Assembly (NCBI GenBank): GCA_900074885.1
Contig: FJUW01000014.1
Coordinates: 581,716 to 645,715, forward strand
DNA length: 64,000 bases
Direction of reading: 5' to 3'
Origin: Rhynchosporium graminicola
Lineage: Eukaryota; Ascomycota; Leotiomycetes; Helotiales; Ploettnerulaceae
The notes under the pieces were generated by a model. It worked only from the letters and a program-made list of their open reading frames with translations, was not told the DNA's origin and did no database searches. Of this stretch, positions 1-10,014 are shown piece by piece (position 1 is the first letter of the stretch; each line of letters starts with the position of its first letter). The position numbers and the translations under genes are program-made.

Positions 1-150
1 AAGATTAGTATAAAAGCTCCAAAAGGACGTAAATCGACTAAACCACGTACTCGACTACCTTCTGCGCTAGTATAACTAGCTAAAATAACCCTGAAAATCA
101 ATACTAAGAGTACTGCAACTAAGTCTACTAAGCCTACTATAGACTCAGTT

Positions 151-246
151 GCAGCTATAGTACTAGCTATAGTACTAGCTACAGTACTAGCTACAGTACT
201 AGTACTAGTACTAGTACCAGCTATAGTACCAGTACCAGCTATAGTA
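151..246. repeat. Short tandem repeat (TAGTACTAGC-type)
   Basis: Roughly 12-bp units related to TACTAGCTATAG/TACTAGCTACAG are repeated head to tail, degenerating into TACTAG and TACCAG hexamers. The tract lies inside the RIP-mutated island and may be the low-complexity part of the degenerate reading frame that follows it. Nothing suggests a separate function. Confidence 0.7.
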
Positions 247-249
247 AGC

Positions 250-1770
250 TAATCGACGCCTCCACCTCTACCTGAATCGATTATACTCTCTTCTTCGCTT
301 CCGCAGATTATTATATAAGTTATAGAGTTAGAAATTCGATACTACCTAGATAGCGAGCGTATTAGCAGTATAATTAGTAGTGTTTCAAATAAGCTAGGAG
401 AGAAGGGATATACCTACTAATCGATTAAGGAAACTACTAGAGAGGTAGCAGATAATACTATTAATTTAAGGGGTATTTCCAGCCTAAGAAGAGATTATAC
501 TTACTAGTACGCTACGTATAGAGCTAATAGTAATCCGACTAAGGTAGATATTAGTAATTCAGCTGATTTCGACTATATTATTAAACGAGTTTCAAACTAG
601 GGAGCTAAAAGAAAAGAGAAGATACTCAGAATCCAGATTTACTTTAGTATAATATTAACTCCTTAGAGTATAGTTCGACCTCTATAGAAAGATCTAGTAC
701 TAGTAAAGCCTCTAATTATTACTATTCTAAAGCGTATATATAGAGATCTAAGAGAGGAGAGAGAGAAGGTACTAAAGCATAAGAAACCTCGTATAGCGAT
801 AGTATAGTTAATAAAGAAGAAGAAACTAAGCAATAAAGCAGAAAAAGGAACCTTTAAGGAGCTCTTAACCTTAATTCAAGTACTATAAGCTTATAAAGTT
901 AGCTCTTATAGTTCAACTACTCGCTTTTGCTAAGTAAATAATAATAAGTACTATTACCTCTCAGGAGCTGATTTAACTCGCTAGGGCTATAATATTAAAG
1001 AAGGAGTTACTATAATTAATAAGCCTTCTATACTTTATAGAGGAGACTTATTAAGAGAGCTTACTAGGCGTCGAGAGACAGAAGAAGTAAAGGAGAGAAG
1101 AGGGAAGAAGCAGAAGAAGAAAGAGTCTTATTATAATTTATCTTTATTACCGGAACGTCGAACAGGAGCCTAATACCCTCTGCAGACGCCTTATTAGCCT
1201 CTAAATAGCTTCCTATATTAGTACCTTATAATATAATCTCCTTAACCTCTTCTAGTATAGTCTCCTTATACTCCTAGCCTATAGGGCTATTTTCAACCTC
1301 CGATATACCCTTAACTTAATATACCTCCTCTAGACTATGAATATCGACTGCCTGAACCTTAATTACCTCTAAATCGACTATAGAAGAGAGCTAGGAGTAA
1401 GTTTCTATCGATAGCAGATCTGCGAGAGTCGAGCCTACTACGTAGTAGTAGTAATTCTGAGGAGGTATTATTTACGCTAAAAACGTTTCTTTATAAGCTC
1501 TTACTACCCTCTAAAGCTTCTATAGCTTCGCAATTCGACTTCGCTATTAAGATATTTATAGAGTAAGAGTATAATATAGCTATAATATCAGAGACGATAA
1601 TTAGAGAGGGAATAGAGCTTAGAATAAAAGCTAGAGTCTTAAAGGTTATAAAGATAAATTTAAAAGAATTTAAGAAGTAGTATAATCAGTAAGAAGTATA
1701 ATAAACTATAGAAGAGGAGAAGGAGGAGGAGGAGGAGAAGGAGGAGGAGAAGGAGTAGAGAGCAAATTTC
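250..1770 (+). pseudogene. RIP-degraded ORF of an unidentified repeat element
   Basis: I do not recognise this gene. On the plus strand a coding signal can be followed through many TAA/TAG stops of the kind RIP makes from CAA, CAG and TGG. Stretches around 900-1,170 read as a continuous hydrophilic protein ending in a run of Lys, Glu and Arg. Around 1,460-1,770 a second stretch ends in a long Glu/Lys-rich tail (GAGGAG repeats at 1,715-1,760). CpA and TpG are nearly absent while CpG is kept, as in the other repeats of this window. The frame stops where an oppositely oriented Tc1/mariner transposase ends, so the two may be convergent genes of one DNA transposon. It could equally be an unrelated repeat. 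No catalytic motif is visible. Confidence 0.45.
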
Positions 1771-1779
1771 TAGTAATTA

Positions 1780-2860
1780 TAGCTATTTATATACCTTCTT
1801 CTTCTTCTTCTTCTTTAAGACCTTAGTACCTATAATAGCGAAAATATGCCCTTGCTCTACGTTGAGCTTTAGCTCTAATTCCAACTATACGTATAGCTAG
1901 TATTAAGAAGCTTTTAAACTCCTCCTAGGTATACTATTTCTACCTCTAATTTCTTCTAATCCACGCCTTTAGATCTACGAAACTCTCTTTAATTAGGTTA
2001 AAAAAGGGGTAATATAGTAGGAGATATTTAAGCTGAAGACCGAAAGTAGCGTATAAGATAGCGACTTTAGGAGCTCTATAGATAGAGGCGTTATCTATAA
2101 TAATAACTCTGATTCTAAGCTTAATACACTCCGGTAAGATACTCTTTTTAAGCTATTTAGTGAAGATCTCTATAGTAATAGAGCCTTAGAAGATTAAAGG
2201 CTAATAATACCCCCTTATAAAGTATACTAGTAATATTAACTAACTTATCGACCTTTTTAGAACCCTCGATACCTCTACTAGAGCTCCTCTTAGAGCCTAA
2301 CCTCTACTTCTTTCTACTATAAGTTCGTTATAAGAAGATTAATCGATAAAGTAAAAATAGTAAGAATTCTAGAATAATATCTTACGCCTCTAAGTAGCGA
2401 TTAATTCGTCGTTTCATTAGGCCGCAGATACTAAGAATACATTCTTAGTATATTTAATTCGTTTAAGAGCTTTAGAGACTTAATTAATCGATATATCGAT
2501 ATCGTAAGCTTTATAAAGGTAAGTAGTAATCTTATCTAAGTATAGATCTGGATCTCTCTCTAATAGAGCTATAATATATAGCTCTATATTATCAGTTATT
2601 ACTAGCTGAGGACCTCTCCGGCGTCGATTTAGAGCCTTATCTTATTGGATTCGACGATTACGCTAGTAAATTATCTTATATATTATTCTATACTCTCTTA
2701 CTAAGGCGCGTAAGTCAAGATTCTCTCCTAAACGTAGTACTTAATCGATTTAGTATATTTTCTATACTAGCAGATTAGGAGCTATAATATTAATATTATA
2801 GTAGACTTAATATATACTCTATAGATTAAGAGCTTTAAAAAGAAGTAGTTTAGAGGCAAA
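1780..2860 (-). mobile_element. Tc1/mariner-type DDE transposase, RIP-inactivated
   Basis: The minus strand encodes a broken transposase of the fungal Tc1/mariner superfamily. Reading from about 2,860 downward there is an RRRGP-type linker followed by an N-terminal helix-turn-helix-like region. Near 2,345 comes the first catalytic Asp in an F-I-D context followed by CNE-like and RRRGWAPRG-like residues. Near 2,095 is the DNAS-I motif with the second Asp (the usual His is now Tyr). Near 1,990 is a YSPDFNPIEESF-like motif carrying the final acidic residue, about 34-35 residues after the second. That spacing is typical of the superfamily. In-frame stops and Cys/His to Tyr changes fit CpA to TpA mutation. 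The element is dead. Terminal inverted repeats could not be delimited; the right edge is probably near 2,990, where base composition returns to normal. Confidence 0.82.
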
Positions 2861-2990
2861 TCAGTATAGTATTCATAGAGCTTCAGTAGTTTCTAGTTCT
2901 GATAACTATAGTATATTAATATTTAGTGGGGTTTATACTAAAAGGCGGTATACCGGCGTTATTTACTAAAGAATCACGCTAAACCGAAGA

Positions 2991-4199
2991 ATAGCTTATA
3001 TTTACTATCCCTGCGTGCACTACCGATTAAACCTGACCATATAATCAGCTATCTCCAGAATTATGATGTCCCCAAACCCGGGAAATACTGCCTCCATTTT
3101 TCTGATACTCAGGTCTCAAACATCTTGACATTGGAGGAGCAGGAGCATACCAAGTCTGTAAAGCAAGGATGAAAGGTAGACAAATAGTCTTTTGAAGCTG
3201 GCAAGCAGCCCTTCTAATGTATCTTGATTCGTCCCGAGGTCAATCGCTCTTCGTGGAGGACATATCGTCACGGAAAAGAACATGGCATGCGATCGAGCAC
3301 GATCACTTGGAAAGAAATCCGACTTTCGGATACCGATCTCGACTATAAGTTTTGATTCAACCATTGACATTGTGAGGCTCGCGCTTACGAGCGTATCGAT
3401 GAAATTATCACTAGCCAGACACGATCCTTCTTACTAACGTATCATGGGACCATGAAAGTATCGTGAGCTTTTGCATAGATTTCAAAACAGTGAAGAGACG
3501 ATTTCCGTCTGGATCTTGGAGGCTAGACTCCAGAGATATCGCCTGAAAATCTCCTAAAGGATTATTCAGTACCTCTCTGCTCATTTAGACGCTCTTGTCC
3601 TATCCAGGAATAAAACATGCTATCGTATTTCCAGAATTCCTTCCCTTTTCAGAAATGGTAATTTAAAAGTGTGACTATACAGGCGAATTTGCCACTTCCA
3701 TATCTGCTTTTGGCCCAAATCCTTCTAAGTGATGCGTGTGTGCATTTGTTATCTGTTAACCACATACGTCACCTGGATGATCGGCATATGAATTGGCAAC
3801 TTACTTTCGATCGTGTAAGTCTATACTTAAAACATCGAGATGGCGAATGAAGTTTTGAAGCTACCTAGAGACGATACTGTGTACAAAGCTATATTTCGGC
3901 AGTCAAAACCTCTATAGAAAGTGTCTGTAAGTCCACTAGTATCCACTAGTGGCTACTCGACTCATATTGAATAGGTTTTATCCTCTGGCAATAATAAAGA
4001 TTAGATATATTCGCTCTGCGATGGGGATTGCTAGGGGAGGAATATACTAACTGTGGTTTTAGTGGGTCAGCACAGACCACGGACGCTAGGTAGGCCTGCA
4101 TCCGATCTGCACGCCCATCTACAATTGACCCCGGCGAGTCGCAAGTACTCCATTCAACTGCGATGAAAGTCAGAGGTACAAAACACGAAATCTGCTGCA
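2991..4199. other. Intergenic spacer between repeat island and Med17
   Basis: Base composition returns to that of ordinary intergenic DNA. Short open frames occur on both strands, but none has a domain, a splice-supported extension or a recognisable protein. The promoter of the downstream Med17 gene should lie in the last few hundred bases; no clear TATA box was seen. Confidence 0.6.
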
Positions 4200-6452
4200 A
4201 TGATGGACACAATACCGAACGAGTTCCCAATCTCCCTGAGATCATGGCCATCTGCGAACAGCAATGACGCGCTTCCATCGATTATCCAGCGCATCAATCT
4301 CGAGCGAGGTGGTTTCCAGAACATAACTGAAGAGAGTCTGCGCGAGGAGATTGCCCGAGAGGAAGAAGAATTGAACAATGGAGACAACGCGGAAAGTTCA
4401 AGCGAAGATGAGGAGGAGCCAGATAAGGCGAAGGAGCTCAATGCTGCGCGTGATGAGTTCATTGGGCAAATCGAGTATGTCCTTGAGTACTCAAAGGAGG
4501 CTGTATGTTAACCAGTTCCCAGACAAGCTCACCAGGCCTCTATGCTAGCCCTCGACTTCATCTCTCTACTCCTATCGAAAGATGCCCCCGTGCAAGCAAG
4601 CCTATCACTCTCCCCAGACCTCCAAGCAATGATCGGCGTAAAAACCCTTGGGGCAGATAAATTAGCAGCTCCTAGAACGACAGATGCTCAGAAGCAGGAT
4701 AATCGCAACGTTGCAAAGGGATTGAAGACCCAACACCTCAACAAGGCTGTCGAATCGATATTGGCATCTGCAACGAGACTCGAGAAGGAAATCGAGCATG
4801 AGACCAAGTACTGGGAGCAAGTTCTGGCTGTTAGCGAAAAGGGGTGGGCAGTCTGCAGGTTGCCGAACCAGAGACATATTTTAGGCGTCAGATTTGGATT
4901 CTCAGAGTCTTCTCCCGCGTTCAAGGGCAGATCCCTAGCTGCACTCAAGCGGAATGCGGATGGAACGATATCACTTGACCAGGGTTTGGCTGATGCTCAA
5001 CCAAAGAGCCTCAGAGTGCGGATCGAGGTCAATGGCACCTACACAGGATCATCAACTGTTCCGAAGGCGATCCCGGAGGAGTCTTCAGTTGAAGCTTTGA
5101 TTCTACAAGCACGAAACACCATATTCTCTGAAGAACTTTGGCAAGAGATGAATCGCGAATCTCGCGTCCTCGAGCCCATACGGTCCAAGGACAGCACTCT
5201 GATATATCATCTAACGGATACACGGACTTTGGTTCTGGATCTCGTAATTCTGGAAGAGGAGCCTATCCAGTCCAAGGGCCCCGACGATCGTATTGCAGAA
5301 GGCATATTTCTGGCTCTCAACATACTCTTAAGCTCCGCTCATCGACTAGCTCACCGGCGACGAACTCAACCACCAGCTCCAATCGTCTTGGAAAAGCGAG
5401 CAACTCCACCTCTTAATCTCCTCCGACCGTTCATCACACGAGTAAAGCATCAAGAAATGATGTCAAAGCTGCGAGACATCCTCCAACCCCTCTATCGAGT
5501 ACTCCAATCAATACAGCTCGATACGCCCCCAGAATACACACAAGTCTCCACCGTCTGGGCAGCCCAACCTAATCTCACAAATGCAGAACGCACAGTCTCT
5601 ACCCTCACGGATCGTCTAGAGGTGATAGCAACACTGACGGTGACACCGACGACAACCTTTTCAATCAAAGCACAAACGCATTCCCAACCAACTATCTTTC
5701 CTCAATTTTTCGTCTCTGTATCACCACCTTCCTCCCCACTTCATATGACCTGTCCTCCACCCGCTCGATTCGAGACTCTCTCCGCTTTACAAGATTACCT
5801 CTATTACGCCACTTCCTGCGCACTCGCATCAATCTTCGTCCCATCGCCTCACGCCAAAAGTTCCTTCATCCATGGCCTACCATCACCACCCGAACCTAAC
5901 AGACAATCAAGACCCTCATCCCCCTTCCCATCAACTGACCAACACCCTACCACACAGTGGACACAAACAGCCTGCCCCTCAACCCTTACAAAATCCCTTC
6001 CAAACACCTCCCGTACCAAACAACTTACCTTCACCATCCGCTCCAGCCGTCATTATCCCGTGTCTGCCCACGGCTCCCCCACAATTCTACGCGTACAATG
6101 GGAATATGCACGCGGCGACTCATCTGGCACCGATCTACCCCTCCTCTTTCCTGTCGAGGGAAAGCGTAGCGAGCTATGGGGCGATGGGAAGGTAGCCGGT
6201 CCCGAGGGAATCACGGAGGAGGAGAAGGAGAGAGGAGTTTGGCCTCTGACCGAAGATGGAGGGAGTGGAAGAGGGGGCAAGGGGGAAGGGATGAAGAGAA
6301 AGAGAGGTCTGCAAGCAGAAGGATATTATGAGTGGTTTGCTTGGGTGGGCGAGGATGACGATGACAAAGGCTTCTTCGAGGTGGTGAGGAGTTTGGAGAG
6401 TGTGGTTGAGAGTGCGGGGAGTGTTAAGGAGGGGGAGAAAGGGGACGAGTAG
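4200..6452 (+). CDS. med17: Mediator complex subunit 17
   Basis: This is the Med17/Srb4 subunit of the Mediator head module, the coactivator linking transcription factors to RNA polymerase II in the nucleus. The N-terminus has the family pattern of an Ile-Gln-Arg-Ile helix followed by FQNITEESL and an acidic stretch. After the intron comes ALDFISLLLSKD, the strongest Med17 signature. The model has two exons, 4,200-4,474 and 4,523-6,452. The 48-bp intron has a GTATGT donor, a TTAAC branch point at 4,508 and a CAG acceptor, giving 734 residues, a normal length for filamentous fungi. The start is the first of two consecutive Met codons. The C-terminal third is Pro/Ser-rich, then Gly/Glu/Lys-rich. 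An alternative 33-bp intron (4,503-4,535) is also in frame but too short to be likely. It is convergent with the next gene. Confidence 0.88.
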
Positions 6453-7123
6453 CTCTTCATGAGATAACGGCAGATGGTTGTGGAATGTGCGACGTCTTTG
6501 GATATGTAGTGATAATGTGAATTGGGTGAGGATTTTGTAGATACGTATATAGTTGCTGCCATGGCAGGAAGCATGAAATGAAGGCAGGTCCTGGATAGAG
6601 ACTAGGCGGCTCATGAGACGAATGAAGCTCAAGAAACTGGATCAGCATCAAGCGAATATAGAGGCAAGACTGAACGCAGTCCTTTCTTCATTTTCAGCTA
6701 GATGAATCTAGGCAATAAGCCATTAAAATCAGTATTTGAAACCAGCTCAACGCTAAAGCAAATGGTATAGCTATCTCGTGCGCCATTGCACCTCCTCCAT
6801 TATCTTATCATCAAGCCTATTCCTTTTATCCCTCATAAAGCCACGCGCACCGCCGTCGTGTCGCCGGGATGCAAACCTTGTTCGAATCGAAGAGAGATTA
6901 TAAACATATCTGCCATCCTCCTGAAACGAGACCATTGGCGAGGGAGTGTAGGCAGAGTAAAAGCGGTTAGAAAAGGAGTAAATCAGATTCAAAATTGCTA
7001 GTTGTCCATATAAGCGTATGGAGGAACGCGGATCGAATTGTGCACTTTCGGAAGATGCCAGATTTGTTGTACATGAACGGACAAGAAGGGTGTAAATGAT
7101 CCCCGGGGGACACGAGAGTCTAC
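6453..7123. other. Convergent 3' intergenic region
   Basis: This 671-bp stretch separates the 3' ends of Med17 and the PARP-finger gene, so it should hold both 3' untranslated regions. Short frames on both strands lack any support. No RNA gene or repeat was seen. Confidence 0.6.
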
Positions 7124-9037
7124 TCAGGCTTTTTTAGAGGCAGTGCGGCTGCGCGTGCGACGACCGTGGGTGGGAACAACACTGCGTGAACGTGTTAGTG
7201 TGGCAAGATCTACCTGATTAATCAGTTTGACTTACAGATTCTTGACTTCATCAGCAGGAGCAGCATCACTAGAAAATCATTAGTCTGATCATCAACCATT
7301 GAATAAATTGAATCGATCTTACCTGGCCTCTTCTGTCTCCGGAGCAACGCCAACAGACTCGATAGGCTCGTCCTTAACACCTTCGGTTAGGTCCTGAGGA
7401 TCGCTGAGAACCGAAGATCCTTCAGTGATGCCGGGACTCGATGACTCGTTGGTAGGCTCCTCCTTGACGCCATCCTCAACATTCTCTCCTTTGTTAGCCT
7501 TCTTGCGACCTTTCTTAGCGGCCGGCCCTGCCTTGGGGCTGTCTTCTTCGACACCAACTCCATTAACGGCCTCTCCAGCCTTCACGGTCTTTTTTCCTCG
7601 TGGAGCTCGCTTCTTGGAAGTGGTTTTGGCTTTTTCCTCATCATCCTCGCGCTCCTCGATCTTGATTGCAGACTCGGCGTCTTCATCAACTTCTTCCTTT
7701 GCCTTTGCGGCCTTCTTCTTCGCTGGAGCACGCTTCTTGGGTGCTTGCTTGGGAGCCGACTCTTCGGTCTCCTCCTTGATACCAGTAGGCTTATCAGCTT
7801 TTCCGGTCATTTCAGTATCTTCCTCCTTCTTAACAGCCTTCTTGGCCCGTGACTTCTTAGCTGGTACTGGTTTCTGGTCCTCGGCATCATCGTCGTTATC
7901 GTCCTCTTCCTTCTTGATGGCTTGCTTGCCTCGGGACCTCTTCGCAGGAGCTTTGGTCTCTTCCTCGATTTCCTCGTCATCGGTTTCTTCCCTCTTGACC
8001 TTCTTCGCACGCGATTTGGAGGCTTTCTTGGCTGGCTTGACATCCTCATCTTCATCATCATCCACTTCAGCTTTGACCTTCTTCTTGGTGGCGCGCTTCT
8101 TCTTGGGTGGAGCTCCCTCCTCAGCAGCTGCTTCATCCTTGATACGCTTCTTTGCAGCTGCTAAGCTTTCAACAGGTAGATCCGCGGCAATGCGTTGTTC
8201 AAGATCAGCTTGCGCTGCAGCGACCTTAGCATCAAGCTTCGAACCAGCCCCATTGGCTTTCTCGGCTTGCAAAGCTGCGATTTGAGCCTTCAGATCAACG
8301 ATCTCCTTGGTGCGTGCTTTCTGATCCTCTCTCGCTTTCTTCATGCTCTCCTTCGTACGCATTCCACTGGCGCCAAGCACGTTCATCTCTGGATCCTGTT
8401 TCGCGTCTTAAAACAAGTCGTGGGACAAGGTTTGATCAACTCACACCATTCCAGTCTTCTGGGTCGATGAAGCCTTGGGTAATGCAACGACGAACTTTCT
8501 CTTGCAGCTTGGGATCCTTGTCCAGACTGTTTTTGTCGCCTGAGTCATAGCCATCGAGCATATCCCATTGGTACTGTCCTGGCTCACCTGGGACCTCGAT
8601 CGACTTTCGGATGTTCTCGAGAATCTTTCCAGTGACGCAACCCCTGGACGCATTCAGAATCCGGACCTTGATCCATGATTCAGCACTTACCAGTGACGAT
8701 AAACCCATCCACCACCTGTAGGAAATTCAACCCACTGTGATTCGGAGTTAGTGATGGCTACAATTCGATGATGTGTAATTATTGCTTACCACACCCAAAC
8801 GAAGTTCACCCTTGTCAATCTTGATTTTTGCATCCTTGCATTCCGTTGAATGACAACCGGATCTGCCGCTCAGAGCGATCTCTACATCCACAATCAGCAT
8901 CAATTTTGTAGAAGTTGTTGATTTCAAATGGCGTGTTGATGATAATGATGTCAGATGGCCAGAAAGTTGCCCTTGATTGCAGGAAGAACAAGCAAACGGG
9001 ATAAGAAATGAACCAACCCACCAACTCGATACGACAT
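7124..9037 (-). CDS. PARP-type zinc finger protein with Lys/Glu-rich tail
   Basis: A nuclear protein carrying one N-terminal zf-PARP domain, the finger that recognises DNA nicks in PARP1 and DNA ligase III. Seven exons are supported by splice sites and phase: 9,037-9,022; 8,881-8,790; 8,734-8,691; 8,643-8,445; 8,395-7,323; 7,268-7,236; 7,181-7,124. Together they encode 504 residues. The finger starts MSYRVEIALSGRSGC, followed by KDAKIKIDKGELRLG, WVEF and RHWGCVTGK. Predicted zinc ligands are Cys15, Cys20, His50 and Cys53. A short coiled-coil-like segment follows, then about 300 residues of alternating Lys- and Asp/Glu-rich blocks with KKKR-type nuclear localisation signals and a final RRTRSRTASKKA. 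There is no PARP catalytic or ligase domain. DNA-break or chromatin binding is inferred from the finger and the basic tail. Confidence 0.85.
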
Positions 9038-10014
9038 CTTTATAGACTCTCAATTTGAACGTGACGCTTGCACCGAGTCTTGTAAATATTGCGTGGTGGT
9101 TCAGTTTGAGGAGTAGTTCGCGCCACCTGAGCTTCCGCCTATAGTACCGAGATTTTGTGCTTGATCAGAACAAAGAAACGCGAGGTTTCGCCCGGAGAAC
9201 AACAACAACAACAGAGTACTGAAGGAATGGGTATTGATGATACGAAACTTTCACATTCTGATGTTGACGACAGATGGAAATGATGGGGAGGAGAAAGAGA
9301 TGAAGGAAGAGGACTCCTTAGGGAGAAGGTTGAAAGGCCAGCCAATGTTCTGCCTTGTCCCGCAAGCGAGACGAGACACGCTACAGTGCTGTATAGTAGA
9401 AGCAAACCGCACCTCGTTCCTTCCCATTTGACAACATCGCTAATCCACCAAGGATTTGATGGGTGAGAGCAACGCATCCTCTTCAATTTCAATACCTGTG
9501 TAGAGATTCTCGAACGCCAAGTATCGGATGCAAAAGAACGCAATGTTTTAGTTATGAAATTCTGAGATTCGTATCTATCTATGGTCGCGTCTGGGTGACG
9601 CGACTCCATCCCCAACGCCAAATATGCCGTGACAGGAAAGGAATTGTAACAAATGAAGATGATACAGGCCCGGAACCCTCGATCAAATTTTTAAAAATAC
9701 ACATCTCACCAGTACAATCTAGATATATATGATCCCAAGTAGCAAATCTTGGAGTCTTCTTGCTTTGCTCAGAACGCTTGCTCCCAGAACGCCTATACCA
9801 TTAACTCTACACCCAGGAATCTCATCAATACAGAATCAATTTCCAAGATCAACACTCATTCATAATGCACAATGCTACAATGCTCGCCAAAGCGAATGCT
9901 GCCATCAGGTACATACTCGTACCACCAACTCACTACGAGGCAGTTGCGTTCGCCAAGACCGTAGCCAGTGAGCTTATCAGACTGGTACAGTTGAGGCACC
10001 ACTATTCTGTCCGT
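9038..10014. other. Intergenic region
   Basis: This region lies between the start of the PARP-finger gene and the stop of the secreted repeat protein. A 160-codon minus-strand frame (9,139-9,621) and several shorter ones show no domain and no conserved-looking composition. The first few hundred bases should contain the PARP-finger promoter and 5' leader. Nothing else is identifiable. Confidence 0.55.

Noticed and set aside
4503..4535. 33-bp intron in Med17
   Set aside because: In frame but shorter than the usual fungal minimum, and it lacks a proper branch-to-acceptor distance; the 48-bp intron at 4,475-4,522 is better.
7425..8285. 286-codon plus-strand ORF rich in Ser/Phe/Leu
   Set aside because: Exact antisense of the Lys/Glu-rich tail of the PARP-finger protein; the composition is the expected mirror of that tail and no start context or splice continuation was seen.
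9139..9621. 160-codon minus-strand ORF between two genes
   Set aside because: No domain, no conserved-looking segment and no neighbour relation; chance frame in intergenic DNA.
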